This document shows positions 27,101 to 37,599 of a stretch of DNA of 64,000 nt, one piece after another. This DNA comes from Spirodela intermedia (taxonomy: Eukaryota > Streptophyta > Magnoliopsida > Alismatales > Araceae). How positions within the stretch are numbered: position 1 is the first letter of the stretch; the number at the start of each line of letters is the position of its first letter. The stretch spans positions 2,078,501 to 2,142,500 of the forward strand of contig LR746270.1 in assembly GCA_902729315.2 (NCBI GenBank), written 5' to 3'. Under the pieces are notes generated by a model. That model saw nothing but the letters and a program-made list of their open reading frames with translations. It was not told where the DNA came from and made no database searches. A program made the position numbers and the translations under genes.

Positions 27101-29483
27101 AAGAGTGAGAAAAATATAGTAAGCATTGATAACGGGCTTCTTTAGATGACAATTTTCCAAAAGCTACGTAGGTTTAAAACAAGATCAATGAATGATTTAA
27201 AACAACAATGTTACGAGAATTAACCCATACAGAAATGTTTCACACTTTTCAGATTTTCTTAGAATCTGATCCGATCTGCTATGAAAACAGTAAACAAATC
27301 TTCGTGTGGTAGTCTCCCACTTGTCCGAGCTTATTAAGAGCCATAAAAGATAAGGTTATGTCAATCAAAGGTGTATCCAACCAACTCAATGAACAAAAAA
27401 CTCATATTCCTCGTTGGTTAGCCTACCCAATTTTACATCGACCTGGCGGATCTACAGACCGTATGAGGGATTAGGTCATGCAGAATCTAGTTGTAGTTTG
27501 GCATACTACAGAGATGGATCCAGATAGAAAGATATTTCTTGAAATCCTCAAAAAATGAAGAGTTAATAGAAAAAATATATTACATTATTTCACAAATTCA
27601 TGCTTTCTTAATCTTATGCGAAAAACGCAGTAATTCTGGACACTTGGCGTAGAACTTTTGAGAACATAGGTTACATTAATTTTAACCACAATCCACACCA
27701 ACTAGAAGCATCAGAACATAAAATTGAAGATTCTATGCGATGCATCATCATGGGGCTCTACAAAAGAGGGTTGTTGACGACCCCAAGTTATTCATCTGGT
27801 CCAATGCCGTGATACACACAGTTCAAGAAAATGCATAATAGCGCCACTATGTAGGATCATTCAAACAAATAATCCTTTATGCTAAAATGAAAGATATAAG
27901 TGATAAACAAAAAATGCCTCAGTGAAAGATTGCAAACAGAATGGCAAATTACTAACGAGTATAGCAGATCAGAAAAAAGTCTGTATACCAAAAGAAGGAA
28001 CCAATCATTATAGAAGCCAATGGAACCATTAAATATGGCTGCCAGTTAGGCCCAACAATGTGCCAATTTTCACGGATTAGAGTGTGGTTATATTCTATCT
28101 TAATCGTACGATTTGCAATATAAAGATAACTTCGGTGTGATTCTTCCATTTAAAGTTGCAAAGACTCGCAAAAGTGAATTGATCATCTTCACGAATCATG
28201 AGAGGACCTGTGTACCTGAAGAGGCTGTTGTCAGATATTGTTTATATTAAGATATGGAGGACTAACAGAGTGCAAGAACCAGATAGAATGGTATTCTTAA
28301 TACACAAAGTCTTCAGTTCTATGGATACTTGAAGGGCACTGTTCATGTAGAGAAATAGACGAATTATACTAAGCATACCATTGTTTTTTAACTATCTCGT
28401 GTTCCTCCTCTCAAACTAGGTTCTCAGGATTAGTCGTAGAAATGGGTTTTCTTTAATTATTTGAATGCATTGATTTTCGTTGTCTTCATTGCAAACAGAA
28501 CTTCCATCTTCTGCAGTTTCGGGAAATAACTGAAGAGAATAAAGAAAAACAGTGATTACTAATGTTGTGCTTCATGGTAATACGAAATTATCACTATTTC
28601 CTCTCCACAATGCTAAGAAACATCAAACAAGCTCATCCTAAATTAACAGCTTAGTGTCACAACAGCTTTAAAAGAATGAAAAAAATATCATCTGAAGCAC
28701 TCCAACTTGTAGTCGGTTTACTATGAGGAGCACAGAATATGGGAGAAAGAAAGTCAAAAAAGTACCTTAAAATACCTCAATGGACTCTCTGAACAAGGGA
28801 TTACAGCATGTATGGAAATTTGAATGCCCGGAGAATTTGAGCAGCTATTTTACTCCACGTGTAAAAAACACTGAATTTTTCACTATGTTACAGCACCACC
28901 AGGAACTTATGAGATCTCATTCGTTCATTATATGAATATTTATAACGGCCGGAGGTTCTGAGTTCATGTAGGTATTGAAAGGCGACGCATGATGAATAAC
29001 TCGTCGCAAAATTGGGATTGACCACCAGAAATGGCCACCATCACTCACCCAGTAACGCCTCGAGAGCAGCTCGGCGGTGCCCTCCTCTCCCGCGGAGTCC
29101 GTCTGCTGCTTACCAAGGCTGAGGCGAGTGGCCTCCCGGATCTGCTCATTGTCCCGGTCTTCCCTGAACTCTGAATTCGACGCGCTGATCGCGAGCGCCA
29201 GCTGAACCTGGAATTCCTCCTCCGACGAGAAGTAATCCGCCCGCTCCGCCGCTGCCCTGGCACTCCCCTCCTCCGGAGACGGCGACGGCGACGGCGATGG
29301 CGACGGCGGGGCGATTTCGGGGGCCCCCACCGCCCCGCCCCCGCGCCCCCGGTGATTCGAACCACACCACGCCGTCGGTGACGTCGCCGACGAAGAGGGG
29401 ACGCTGGAGGCGGAGATCTCGTGGGAGGGGCGACTGGGGTCATGGCCACCGCCGAAGTGGAACCTCTTGAAAATGTGCTTCAT
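12119..29483 (-). CDS. EDR1: EDR1-like Raf-type MAPKKK serine/threonine kinase, 13 exons over 17.4 kb
   Basis: Minus-strand exons: 29049-29483, 26439-26861, 24943-25043, 21514-22640, 20691-20731, 19614-19682, 19377-19477, 16188-16266, 16000-16098, 14996-15064, 14807-14856, 12650-12826 and 12119-12230. All phases agree, giving 960 residues, close to Arabidopsis EDR1. The start is MKHIFKRF at 29483, typical of the family; an in-frame ATG lies 7 codons upstream. Residues about 85-330 form the conserved EDR1 regulatory region, then a Ser-rich linker. The kinase domain begins near 690: Gly-loop GLGSYGEVY (694-702), Lys714 in [13 protein letters not shown] with Asp810, DFG at 828-830 and GTPEWMAPE. 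It therefore appears catalytically intact. In Arabidopsis EDR1 negatively regulates defence, senescence and cell death; the same role here is inferred. Introns reach 3.1 kb and hold repeats. Confidence 0.93.
16267..19376. other. 3.1-kb kinase intron 7 with minisatellite and possible LTR debris
   Basis: The largest intron of the EDR1-like gene. Most is AT-rich with no recognisable content. Near its upstream (gene-sense) end lies a 16-base minisatellite (18923-18997), followed at 19020-19310 by a less AT-rich block with an open plus-strand frame starting [16 protein letters not shown]. The composition looks like the 3' part of an old LTR, but no paired LTR or internal coding region was found. 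Confidence 0.45.
18923..18997. repeat. 16-base minisatellite, about 4.5 units
   Basis: Consecutive 16-base units of the form GGAGCAGTTATAGCAA, starting at 18923, 18939, 18955 and 18971, with a partial unit at 18987. Units differ by one to three substitutions. A related degenerate unit lies just upstream at 18911. Confidence 0.85.
22641..24942. other. 2.3-kb kinase intron 3
   Basis: AT-rich intron between the exon ending in LDN and the exon beginning [11 protein letters not shown]. At 23690-23890 a more balanced block includes TGTGGGACACTAAAATTTCC and CCCCAACAC, wording common at plant retrotransposon or MITE-derived sequences. No protein motif was recognised. Confidence 0.4.
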
Positions 29484-29568
29484 CGCGTCTTCCTGCAACG
29501 ACAAGAAGATCGAGCCCTATGGATTCCCTCTCCCCCCTTTCTAGGGGGAGAAGTCTACTCCTCGATAC

Positions 29569-29571
<3 letters not shown>

Positions 29572-29622
<51 letters not shown>
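29572..29622 (-). repeat. (GA)n microsatellite, CT in the sense of the EDR1-like leader
   Basis: A 51-base GA run on the plus strand, lying 89 bases upstream of the kinase start codon. In the gene's sense it is a CT run in the likely 5' leader. Confidence 0.9.
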
Positions 29623-29624
<2 letters not shown>

Positions 29625-31190
29625 CGTGTTCGCGGCAGAACGGGGAAAACTCAAATGCTCACATATTTCTACGCAACTACTAAACTACCCTCCATCGTCG
29701 ATGTGATCGCGTTGACTCGATCCCATCCATACGTAGAAGTAAAGAAAAAGTCAACTATCAAAGTATGAGGCCCAAGGGGCCAGCCTACAGAAGAGTCTCG
29801 AAATCTGAGAAAGGAGGGGCCACTTGCTGAGAAGCCTGATGTCACACAATGGTCAATCAAGGTTACCTAACATGTTAGCAATGTTGACTAGACCACCTTG
29901 AGGTGTGTCTTGTGCCATCCTGTATTATGATGTCACGTTGACCATTATGTGTGACGCATTCATCTAAGTGCCATCAAGTGTTGTCTCATGACAATCTTCT
30001 TTCATATTAATGGAGTCATTCACCTAACTTTTATACATAGATATAAACTAATATAGCCCACAACACATAAAATGAAGATGAGTTCAAAACTAAAGACTCA
30101 ATCACTTTGAAATTGGGTCGTAAATAGAATAATCTAAATAATTGGGTCATAAATAGAATAATCTAAATAGAGGACCCAGAAACTAATTAGATTCAATAAG
30201 TCAGAAAAAAGTTTGAGAAAATTGTTTTATGTCTCTATTGTTCTACAAGGTGTTTTCAATGTTGTTCACAGTCTATTTCAAGTCATTTTAGAATTTGTCA
30301 AAAAAAAATCTCCATTAATATCAAAATCAATTAAAATCTATTTCAAGATCTACTCAAGATCGTTTTATTTTAGTATCACAACTCATTTTGATGTTTGTAT
30401 AAAAGCCACTATTATAACCTTAGATGAATAATTTGATGTATTATGAGTTTTTCTCTCATGTGAGGTTTACTTTTTTCAATCGCCCATTTATGGATTCTAT
30501 TCACCTTCTTGTGGATTCAAAACCTTATAACTTAGTTTCTTCTTCAAAGTTTGTGTTTTATGGATTCAAGTCCGAATGTTGATGTATCATGAACACACAA
30601 GATCTATGTGTGCTTGCATAAATTGTGTCATGTGTGCATATGTCACATGTTTAATCTTCACAGTCTTCTTATGTGAATCACATTCTAACAAAATATTATA
30701 TCGGTTTAGCACATCATTTGTAGCAATTAAAAAAGCCCAAGACTAGAGACGGTCAAAATAGTCTGAAAATGGGTGAAGTTAAGAAAAACGAAATATGGCC
30801 CAAAACCAAAATAGGCCCAAAAAAAGCACACGATGAGTGAGTTAGAGTTAATTTATATAACTAACATAATTATTAGGCTGCTTGAATTGGTTAGGCCAAA
30901 ATAAAATGTGCATCAAAATCATTTTTAGTAATTGACACACTTATTAGATGCAACTGTGGTCAAGTAATGTCATGCTTGCCAAGTGGCATATGCCCATACA
31001 CAAGCCAGACCATGTCACCACTTAGCTTTGCATGCATGACACACCTCTATATATGCCACATCATGTTATGTCCTACCTACACACTCCGACAACATAGATC
31101 ATCACAAAGTTTTACTCCTATAACCTCGTTCCTCAGAGTGAGGGGGTGTCACATCTAGTCTCTGGCCTTAACAATGTTAGTCTGTGAGAA
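29623..31190. other. Intergenic region with a dispersed repeat relic
   Basis: Upstream of the kinase gene. The interval 30220-30570 is similar in inverted orientation to 59780-60170 (see finding). A sequence AGTGAGGGGGTGTCACATC at about 31137-31155 resembles the polypurine-tract/LTR junction of plant Ty3 elements, but no element body was recognised. No gene seen. Confidence 0.5.
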
Positions 31191-31194
31191 GGCA

Positions 31195-31485
31195 ATATAT
31201 ATATATATTAACTTATTGTTATATTTTATATTTTTTTAATAAATAAGACTACCTATTAATGCATCACAATTAACTTCTCAAATTTTATGCACCTTTTAAA
31301 TATCAGCCAATAATGATAGAAAATATAACATAATCTTCATTTCAAAGTAATGTAGTTTATTGATTGATATATATAGATATATATATATATTAACTTATTG
31401 TTATATTTTATATTTTTTAATAAATAAGACTACCTATTAATGCATCACAATTAACTTCTCAAATTTTATGCACTTTTTAAATATC
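31195..31485. repeat. Direct repeat of about 108 bases (31195-31304 and 31381-31485)
   Basis: The two copies share the same order: AT repeat, TTAACTTATTGTTATATTTTA, a T-run, AATAAATAAGACTACC, GCATCACAATTAACTTC and TTTAAATATC. They differ by about one T-run indel and one C/T substitution, so the duplication is recent compared with the decayed surroundings. Confidence 0.9.
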
Positions 31486-31566
31486 TACTATAAAAAATAA
31501 TCAATAAACTACATTACTTTGAAATGAAGATTATGTTATATTTTCTATCATTATTGGCTGATATTT
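31298..31566. repeat. Perfect 68-base inverted repeat
   Basis: The left arm 31298-31365 (begins AAATATCAGCC, ends GTTTATTGATT) is exactly reverse-complementary over 68 bases to 31499-31566. The 133-base loop contains the second copy of the neighbouring direct repeat. I compared the arms base by base and saw no mismatch. Confidence 0.92.
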
Positions 31567-32438
31567 AGGCCCAAACTCCTTTTCTCCTAATAAGTCTCAA
31601 AAGTTAAAATAGGCCTAATTCAGTGTTTCAAGAGCTCATACCCATCTGAGGTCCCTCCAAGAGGGAAGAAACTATGAAATAGGGAGAGCAATGGAGGGCA
31701 AACAAAAGAAGCCAAGTCGCTAAGAGAGAGAGAGAGAGTACCTTTCCGATCAGGCTGTGAGCTGACCCAGCCCATCGAAATCTCCCTCCACTAATAGAAA
31801 CACTACTTGGTTGCACTGAATTGGCATAAGAGCAACAAACTCTACAGTTTCGGGCTCTATTTTAAGAGTCCAATGACTAAAATCAGCCGGGTCAGAGAGG
31901 AACGCTCATTAGAGCTCACTACAGTCAATGACTAGCCGTGGACTATCGATGTAAATATTTTCATTTTCTTTTCCCCGTTTGAAGGAAAATGATGGCAAAC
32001 GAATGAAGCATATAAGCTATAAAAATGAAGGGTATGTAAAAGTGGAAAATTTTGCTGTTGCTTACCCATCATCACCTTGACAAAATCACTCCTCCCAATC
32101 GAACCCAAATCTCCACTCATTTTCATGGAAACGTTCTTCACGTTGGTCAGATATAACTCACCATGTTTTCCACTTGAGGCAAAATCTTCTTCATTTCTGT
32201 CACATAAGGCGAATTATCAGTCAGCCATTGGTCCTCATGCCGCCCTGAGCCAGGAGAAAGTAATGGAAGGGAGATTGATACCTGGCAATCAAATAAAGAC
32301 TATTAATATCTCCTGGTCCTTCTTATAGAAGAGGAAGTGAGAGGGAGCAACCTTCATTTTGAGCATTCCGCTACAAGGAGAACTTCACCATATAGTCTAA
32401 ACTAGAGCAAGGCGTCCGTCTTCCAGGTTTCTGTACGA
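31567..32438. other. Spacer downstream of the PPR gene
   Basis: No gene seen. It must contain the 3' UTR of the minus-strand PPR gene. There is a short GA run at 31724-31738. Small open frames on both strands lack recognisable motifs. Confidence 0.5.
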
Positions 32439-34077
32439 TCAGGCAACCCCGCGGTTCTTCATCTCCTTCTTCACCAGCTCCAGCTTTTCATGTAGGCCAA
32501 CCCTTCGGTACCCGGCAACCAGAAGGTCGTAAGCTGCCTTGGAAAGCCTGTAGGAGCTGCCGACTCGCTCCAGGAAGATATCCAGCCTCTCGTAGGCCTC
32601 ACAGCGGAAGTAACAAGAAATGATGGCCTCAACGTCCCTGGAACATTTGAGTTGCATCCCGTTCTTCAGCATCCTCCCCACGGAGTACTCCACATCATCC
32701 AGCCGGTTTGAGCTTGCGTACAATCGAATCACCCCACAGTGCACTTGCGGCAGAAAAATAGAAGAACTTGGCTTATGTTGCATAGTCTCGAGCAGTTCTT
32801 CCATTTCTTCCACCCTCCCGAGCTCGGCATACAGAGCCAGGATCTTCTCCACCATCCCTTCCTCCACCTCCCATCCTCCGGCGATCAGGAACCTCCAGAA
32901 CTCCTTCGCTTCGGCGAGTTTCTTCCTCCTGCACAGACCTGAGAGGACACACTCTAGAATGCCCACATTGGGTATGATCCCGGAGGACGCCATCTCCTCG
33001 AAGTACCGATCTGCATCCTCAAATCTGCCAGCCCTGATGAACCCGGTGATGAGGGCCTCGTAGGTGTGGAGGTCTGGAGAGAACCCTGCGGACTTCGCTG
33101 CCGCATACCACCCCAGCATGCCATCGCCATCGCCCCTTCTGGAATACATGGCTATCAAGGCATTGTAGGTACCGAGGTCGGGGTCGCAGTCTTCTCTCAT
33201 CCGCATTATCTCGAACAGGCTGAGGGCGTTCACCACGTTGCCACACGACAGGGCGGCGAGTATCAGGGAATTGAAGACGGCCGTGTTTGGTCGGATTCCT
33301 CGGGATTCCATCGCCGTGAACACCTTCACAGCGAACGGAAGATTCTCCAGTTTCGCGCAGAGGGAGATCAGATTCGAGAAGCTCACGTGCTCTCGCACGT
33401 CTCCTGCCAGAAGTCTTTCCAGCTTCCATTCCAAGACCTGTCCCGCATACCTCCAAAAGAAGCGCCGAAATCAGAAGATCTCAAATGGGATCAACAGAAA
33501 TCAATCGAAAAGCTGCAGAAGATTAATGAAGGGACAACTGATTTATCGAACGCATTATTTACAAAAACCGGGGATGGATTAATCGTCAATCCGATCGGTG
33601 CTAGAACATGAGAATTCGGCGAGCAATATAAACTGGTGACGGATACTCGACAACTCCGGATCAGGTCGACGTCGAACAGATCGTGGTCAGGTCTTTAGAC
33701 GAGAGAATGATAGTGAGGATTTTAGCAACCAGATAGGACTTCCTGGGGGAAGAAGGCCGGAGGGAGACGAGGAGTTGCTCCCAGAACGGAGCATCACCGC
33801 TGCAAATCGCCGGCAATCCCCTCGATTCTTCGTCCGAATCCAGCACCATCTTCACGCTCGACTCCGGCTCCCTCAGCAACTTCGTCAGTAGCGGCGGCAG
33901 CGAGCGACGATCTGAAGACTCCGATGGCGCAATAGAAAGAGATGAAGACGCCGCCGCCGCTGCCGCGGCGGTCTGCAAGCGACGGCTCAGGCTCCTCCTG
34001 CCGACGTAGATGACCCTGGCCAATGCTGCCATGCGCGAAGAGCTTGAGAAACCAACTCCTCGTTGCTTCTCTGACAT
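32439..34077 (-). CDS. P-class pentatricopeptide repeat protein, predicted organellar, 2 exons
   Basis: Exon 1 33730-34077 and exon 2 32439-33437 (292-base intron, phase 0) give 448 residues; starting at the second ATG (34032) gives 433. The N-terminus after Met16 (MAALARVIYVGRRSLSRR) is basic, Ala/Ser-rich and free of acidic residues, as expected for a mitochondrial or plastid targeting peptide. Exon 2 holds about eight or nine degenerate PPR motifs of about 35 residues, for example around TAVFNSLILAALSCGNVV, LGTYNALIAMYSRRGDGD and LHTYEALITGFIRAGRFEDA. There is no E, DYW or SMR extension, so it is P-class; such proteins bind organelle RNA and affect its stability, splicing or translation. 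The target cannot be told. The intron is supported by phase, but its acceptor has a poor pyrimidine tract. Confidence 0.85.
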
Positions 34078-34415
34078 TTGAAGACTGGGTGTCTGATCTA
34101 AACCCCTGAAAACAACATAATTATATTTCTACTCTCTCGACGGGATCCAGCCTACACGATTTGCTATTAGTAAAATAAATTGTATCATATACCATTTTCG
34201 TATTTATCGAGCACATTAAATCAGGAAGATAATATCATCTAATCCTGCAGCGAAACGGTTGAACACCGCCAGCCCAACGAGCTCCACGCGTCCTTCCCCT
34301 CATGCGTGCATGAGAATACGTGTCGTCCATAGAAGTCACCACCCATGGCTATATATGGCGCCGTCTTGCTCTGTCCCCCTCTCTCTCTCTCTGCTCTCTC
34401 TTCTCTCTGGGGGCT
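34078..34415. promoter_or_regulatory. Shared divergent promoter region of the PPR and LEA genes
   Basis: Only 338 bases separate the two start codons. On the LEA side there is an RY-type TGCATG at 34307-34312, an ABRE-like ACGTGTC at 34318-34324, a TATA sequence (CTATATATGG) at 34349-34358 and a CT-rich leader at 34379-34408. RY and ABRE elements are established seed-maturation (ABI3/ABI5) targets, matching the LEA product. Confidence 0.65.
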
Positions 34416-35110
34416 ATGGAAGGAAAGATGAGTGGGAGGGAGGCGGAGAAGGCCGGGGAGGGAGAGGCAGTGAAGTACGGGGACGTGTTTGCGGTCACGG
34501 GGGAGCTGGCGGAGCAGCCGGTGGCACCCGGCGACGCCGCCATGATGCAGAGGGTGGAGCATCTCGTCACCGGCCACACCCAGAAGGGCGGCCCCGCCTC
34601 CCTCATGCAGTCCGCCGCCGCCCACAACGAGCGCGCCGGCTTCGTCCGCCACCGCGACGTCGGCGGCGCCTCCGCCGCCCACGGCGTTGCCGTCGTCGAG
34701 CTGGACGTCCCCGGAAGCCGACTCGTCACAGAATACGTCGCCGGCCAGGTAGCACCACCCATCAGAGAACCCGCTTCTTCTTTCGCTGCCGGCGTGACGC
34801 TGTGGCCGTCGTCGTAGGTGGTGGGGCGGCGCTGCGAGCCGACGCCGGTGGGACCGCCGCTGAGGGCGGCGAACGCAGGGTCGGTGACGATCGGGGAGGC
34901 ACTGGAGGCCGCGGCGCTGGTGGCGGGAGATGAGGCGGTGGAGCAGAGCGACGCGGCGGCGATCCAGGCGGCGGAAGCGCGGGCCACCGGCTTGCATGAG
35001 ACGCCGCTGGGCGGGGTAGCGGCGGTGGCGCAGTCGGCGGCGGAAATGAACGCCCACACCCAGTGGCAGTCCGGGAAGACCACCCTCCGGGAAGTCCTCA
35101 CGGTTGGCCA

Positions 35111-35151
<41 letters not shown>

Positions 35152-35378
35152 CGTTAGCTAGTTCCGCCATTGAAGAGCTTTCTGAGTTTGGTGGTGACGG
35201 GCGGAAAGTGCAGGGGGCGACGGAGAAGATGGTGGCGGACAAGGCGGCGACGATGGAGGACGCCGAGAAGGTGGCGGCTGCGGAGCTGAGGAACAACCCC
35301 GAGACGGGGCTGCGCCAGGGTGGAGTGGCGGCGACCGTTATGGCCGCGGCCAGGCTCAATGAGGCCCGACTGTCCTAG
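34416..35378 (+). CDS. Late embryogenesis abundant protein, seed maturation protein (SMP, D-34) family, 3 exons
   Basis: Exons 34416-34748, 34818-35102 and 35214-35378 join in phase 0 to 260 residues, the usual length for D-34 LEA proteins. Three SMP-type segments are visible: residues about 12-75 (begins EAVKYGDVFAVTGELAEQP), about 125-185 (begins GSVTIGEALEAAALVAG), and about 205-260 (ATMEDAEKVAAAELR to the end). The composition is Ala/Glu/Gly-rich with few hydrophobic clusters. The family accumulates in drying seeds and is thought to protect cell components; RY and ABRE-like motifs upstream agree. A second in-frame ATG lies four codons in. Intron 1 is only 69 bases. Intron 2 is 111 bases, carries CT repeats, has no stop in frame and is a multiple of three. 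Confidence 0.9.
35114..35149 (+). repeat. (CT)n microsatellite inside LEA intron 2
   Basis: About 36 bases of CT beginning 12 bases after the donor. In the reading frame of the flanking exons it encodes alternating Ser-Leu. Confidence 0.9.
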
Positions 35379-36230
35379 GCCGCCGCCGCAACGGTCTGCG
35401 TCAACGAGGTGGATCGGTTTCTCTCTCTCTCTCTCTCGTTAAATCGGGGGAAGATGAAGGCAGACTACGGAGTTTACTTTAGTGGAATGCATCCTTAGAA
35501 AATAGAGCGACTGGCTTGTTCTCTTTAATGGAATGATTATTTACGATCAATATTTTTTAGTTTACTAGTTATTAAATTATAGCAAAAAAGATAGGTCTTT
35601 TTATTCGCTGGAAATTAGTTCCCAAAAAATAAGAAGGTTAATTTTTTGGGGGGAAGAATTGGTAGATAATTATTTTCCTAAGCTCTTAAAAAGGTTTTTA
35701 AATTAACTAATTAGTTAATTAAACTTTCATCAATATTTAGTTTTTTCTCACAGTTTCCTTCATTTTTTCAACAAAACTTCGTTACCCTACAAAATCACTC
35801 GATCAATTATTTAAATATTATTGGAATTTATTGAGAAAAACACTTTTTAGGAATAATTTATTGAGAAAAATGGAACGTGGGATATTTAAAAAAGAAATTA
35901 GACTAGGTGAGGTGTCAGCCTTGCCAAAGCAAGTCTAGAGAGAGAGAGAGAGAGTAGTGACAAACCACTTATTTCTTAAAGATCATTGTTGAGGCATGGT
36001 CCCCAAATGTCACTATGGATGCAACAGAAATAAATCTCAATCATTTCTCATTGTGTTTGAAAAGAAGTACAAGTATGTTTAGAGAGTTTGCTTACAACAC
36101 AATTAAGAGTGAAGGATGACTTAGGACACCACTAAGGACATATCTTGGGGAGGTCTCTTCACATCTCTAAGGACTATTTGACTTAGTCTCTCTAGGAGGT
36201 AGTCCTCCATATTCTCTCACAACTCCAGCC
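35379..36230. other. Spacer downstream of the LEA gene
   Basis: The LEA 3' UTR with a CT run at 35421-35438, then AT-rich sequence and a GA run at 35938-35955. The block 35980-36230 is less AT-rich and directly adjoins the copia relic, so it may be more of the same element, but I could not assign it. Confidence 0.45.
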
Positions 36231-36239
36231 TTTCAATGT

Positions 36240-37560
36240 TGTACTTTATCAAATATCATACAAATATCATCATCAAAATAGGTACGATATGATAAATTGT
36301 TCACAAATTTTCTTTACAATGAGGAGATTGGTAAATAATTTTGGGACATGAGGTACATTGCTAAGTATTCTAAAGGGCTCAAGTTTAAGATCTCTTACAC
36401 TAACAACTATTAGATGATAGTCATCAGCAATTGATACTTTTCAATCACTAGAATAAGGGGTATGTTTAACAAAGTGATGGAATGAATTTGTCATATTATC
36501 TGTTGCTCTTGAGCCTTCTACCCAACTAAAAGAAATATTCCTAAGAGCTCTAGTTCCATGATAGTAGTGAAACTTACTAATTTGAATCAGTGAGTGATGC
36601 ATCATAGTCAACTTCATTTTTTTCAATTCAACTTGAAGTTATTTTATCTCATCTAGTTGAACTAGAGAGGAATGTTGAGGCTCAGATGATGCACTAAGAT
36701 TCTAATTATTAGGCAAGTCAGCCATCAAATGTGCTTGGCTTCCACAATTTTCAAAGGTGGGGTTCTATGGCTTATATAGAGTTTCCAACATGTATCTCTA
36801 GTGCGATAGGATTTTCTACAAGAGGTACACCAAAGAATATCTTTTTAATTATACTTTTGATTTTTTTCCTTGACCAAAACGAGGTTGTTGACTTAAATAT
36901 ACGGTTTTCTTCATATTAGCCCCTTGTCTAATTATAAATATAACATTATTTATATCAGGCATTGATAACATCAACTTCTGACAGCTCTCCTCATTCAAAA
37001 AAATTAAAATATTCTCATTCCGATCATAACTTATCTCACATCTCCAAATCTATTGTATGACATGGTCAAAATCAAAATCAAGTCCTATAAGGAATTTAAA
37101 CACTCTTATTTCTTCTATGAAATTCCTTATGACAACAATTTCTCAGGAGTTTTCAATGGTGTGATTAAGATAAAATCAATTTATTGTCACAAACCTTTTC
37201 ATTCCCTAGGTTATTCGAGAACTATAGACATTGACTTTATTCTTTTGTGAGAATTTTGTATGGAAAGTATCTCACAAATCATTAACTGTGGCCAAGAAAA
37301 AAATATCACGACTAATTTGAGAAATCATAGTTCCCCAAATCCAAGTTTTTATTAATACACCATCCTCCCTCTGCCAATGGAATTCATGCAATGAGAGATC
37401 TGGGTGATGTAGCATCCCTCTCTTAGTCAGAACCTTGCTGATATATTTTGATCACTAGATTAATTGTACCTAGTCAATTTGAATTCCATAGGTATTGTCA
37501 AGAGTTCTACCAATAGTCGTAAGGCACTAAGATTGAAATTAGAGTGCATTGAGGAAGAAG
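36240..37560 (-). pseudogene. Decayed Ty1/copia retrotransposon gag-pol relic
   Basis: Reading the minus strand from high to low coordinates gives copia gag-pol landmarks in the correct order, broken by stops and frameshifts. About 37060-37400: gag-like pieces (LATVNDL, then DTFHTKFSQKNKVNVYS). About 36720-36830: a damaged CCHC zinc knuckle (CTSCRKSYRTRDTCWKLY). About 36440-36540: the protease-region signature, WVEGSRATDNMTNSFHHF, where intact elements have D-S-G-A; the catalytic Asp is lost. About 36300-36400: the pre-integrase segment (NVPHVPKLFTNLLIVKKI). No integrase, reverse transcriptase or RNase H was seen, so the element is truncated. It cannot encode functional proteins. Confidence 0.75.
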
Positions 37561-37599
37561 TAAGATCTCCCATCAATGAAGAAGAAAAATATCTCCCTT

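Noticed and set aside
32620-33611. Plus-strand open frames opposite the PPR gene
   Set aside because: Antisense of the PPR exon, with no recognisable motif; the minus strand explains the composition fully.
34239-35359. Large minus-strand open frames of 290 and 336 codons over the LEA gene
   Set aside because: They are antisense shadows of a GC-rich, Ala/Gly-rich coding region; the plus strand gives a coherent SMP-family protein with correct splice phases.
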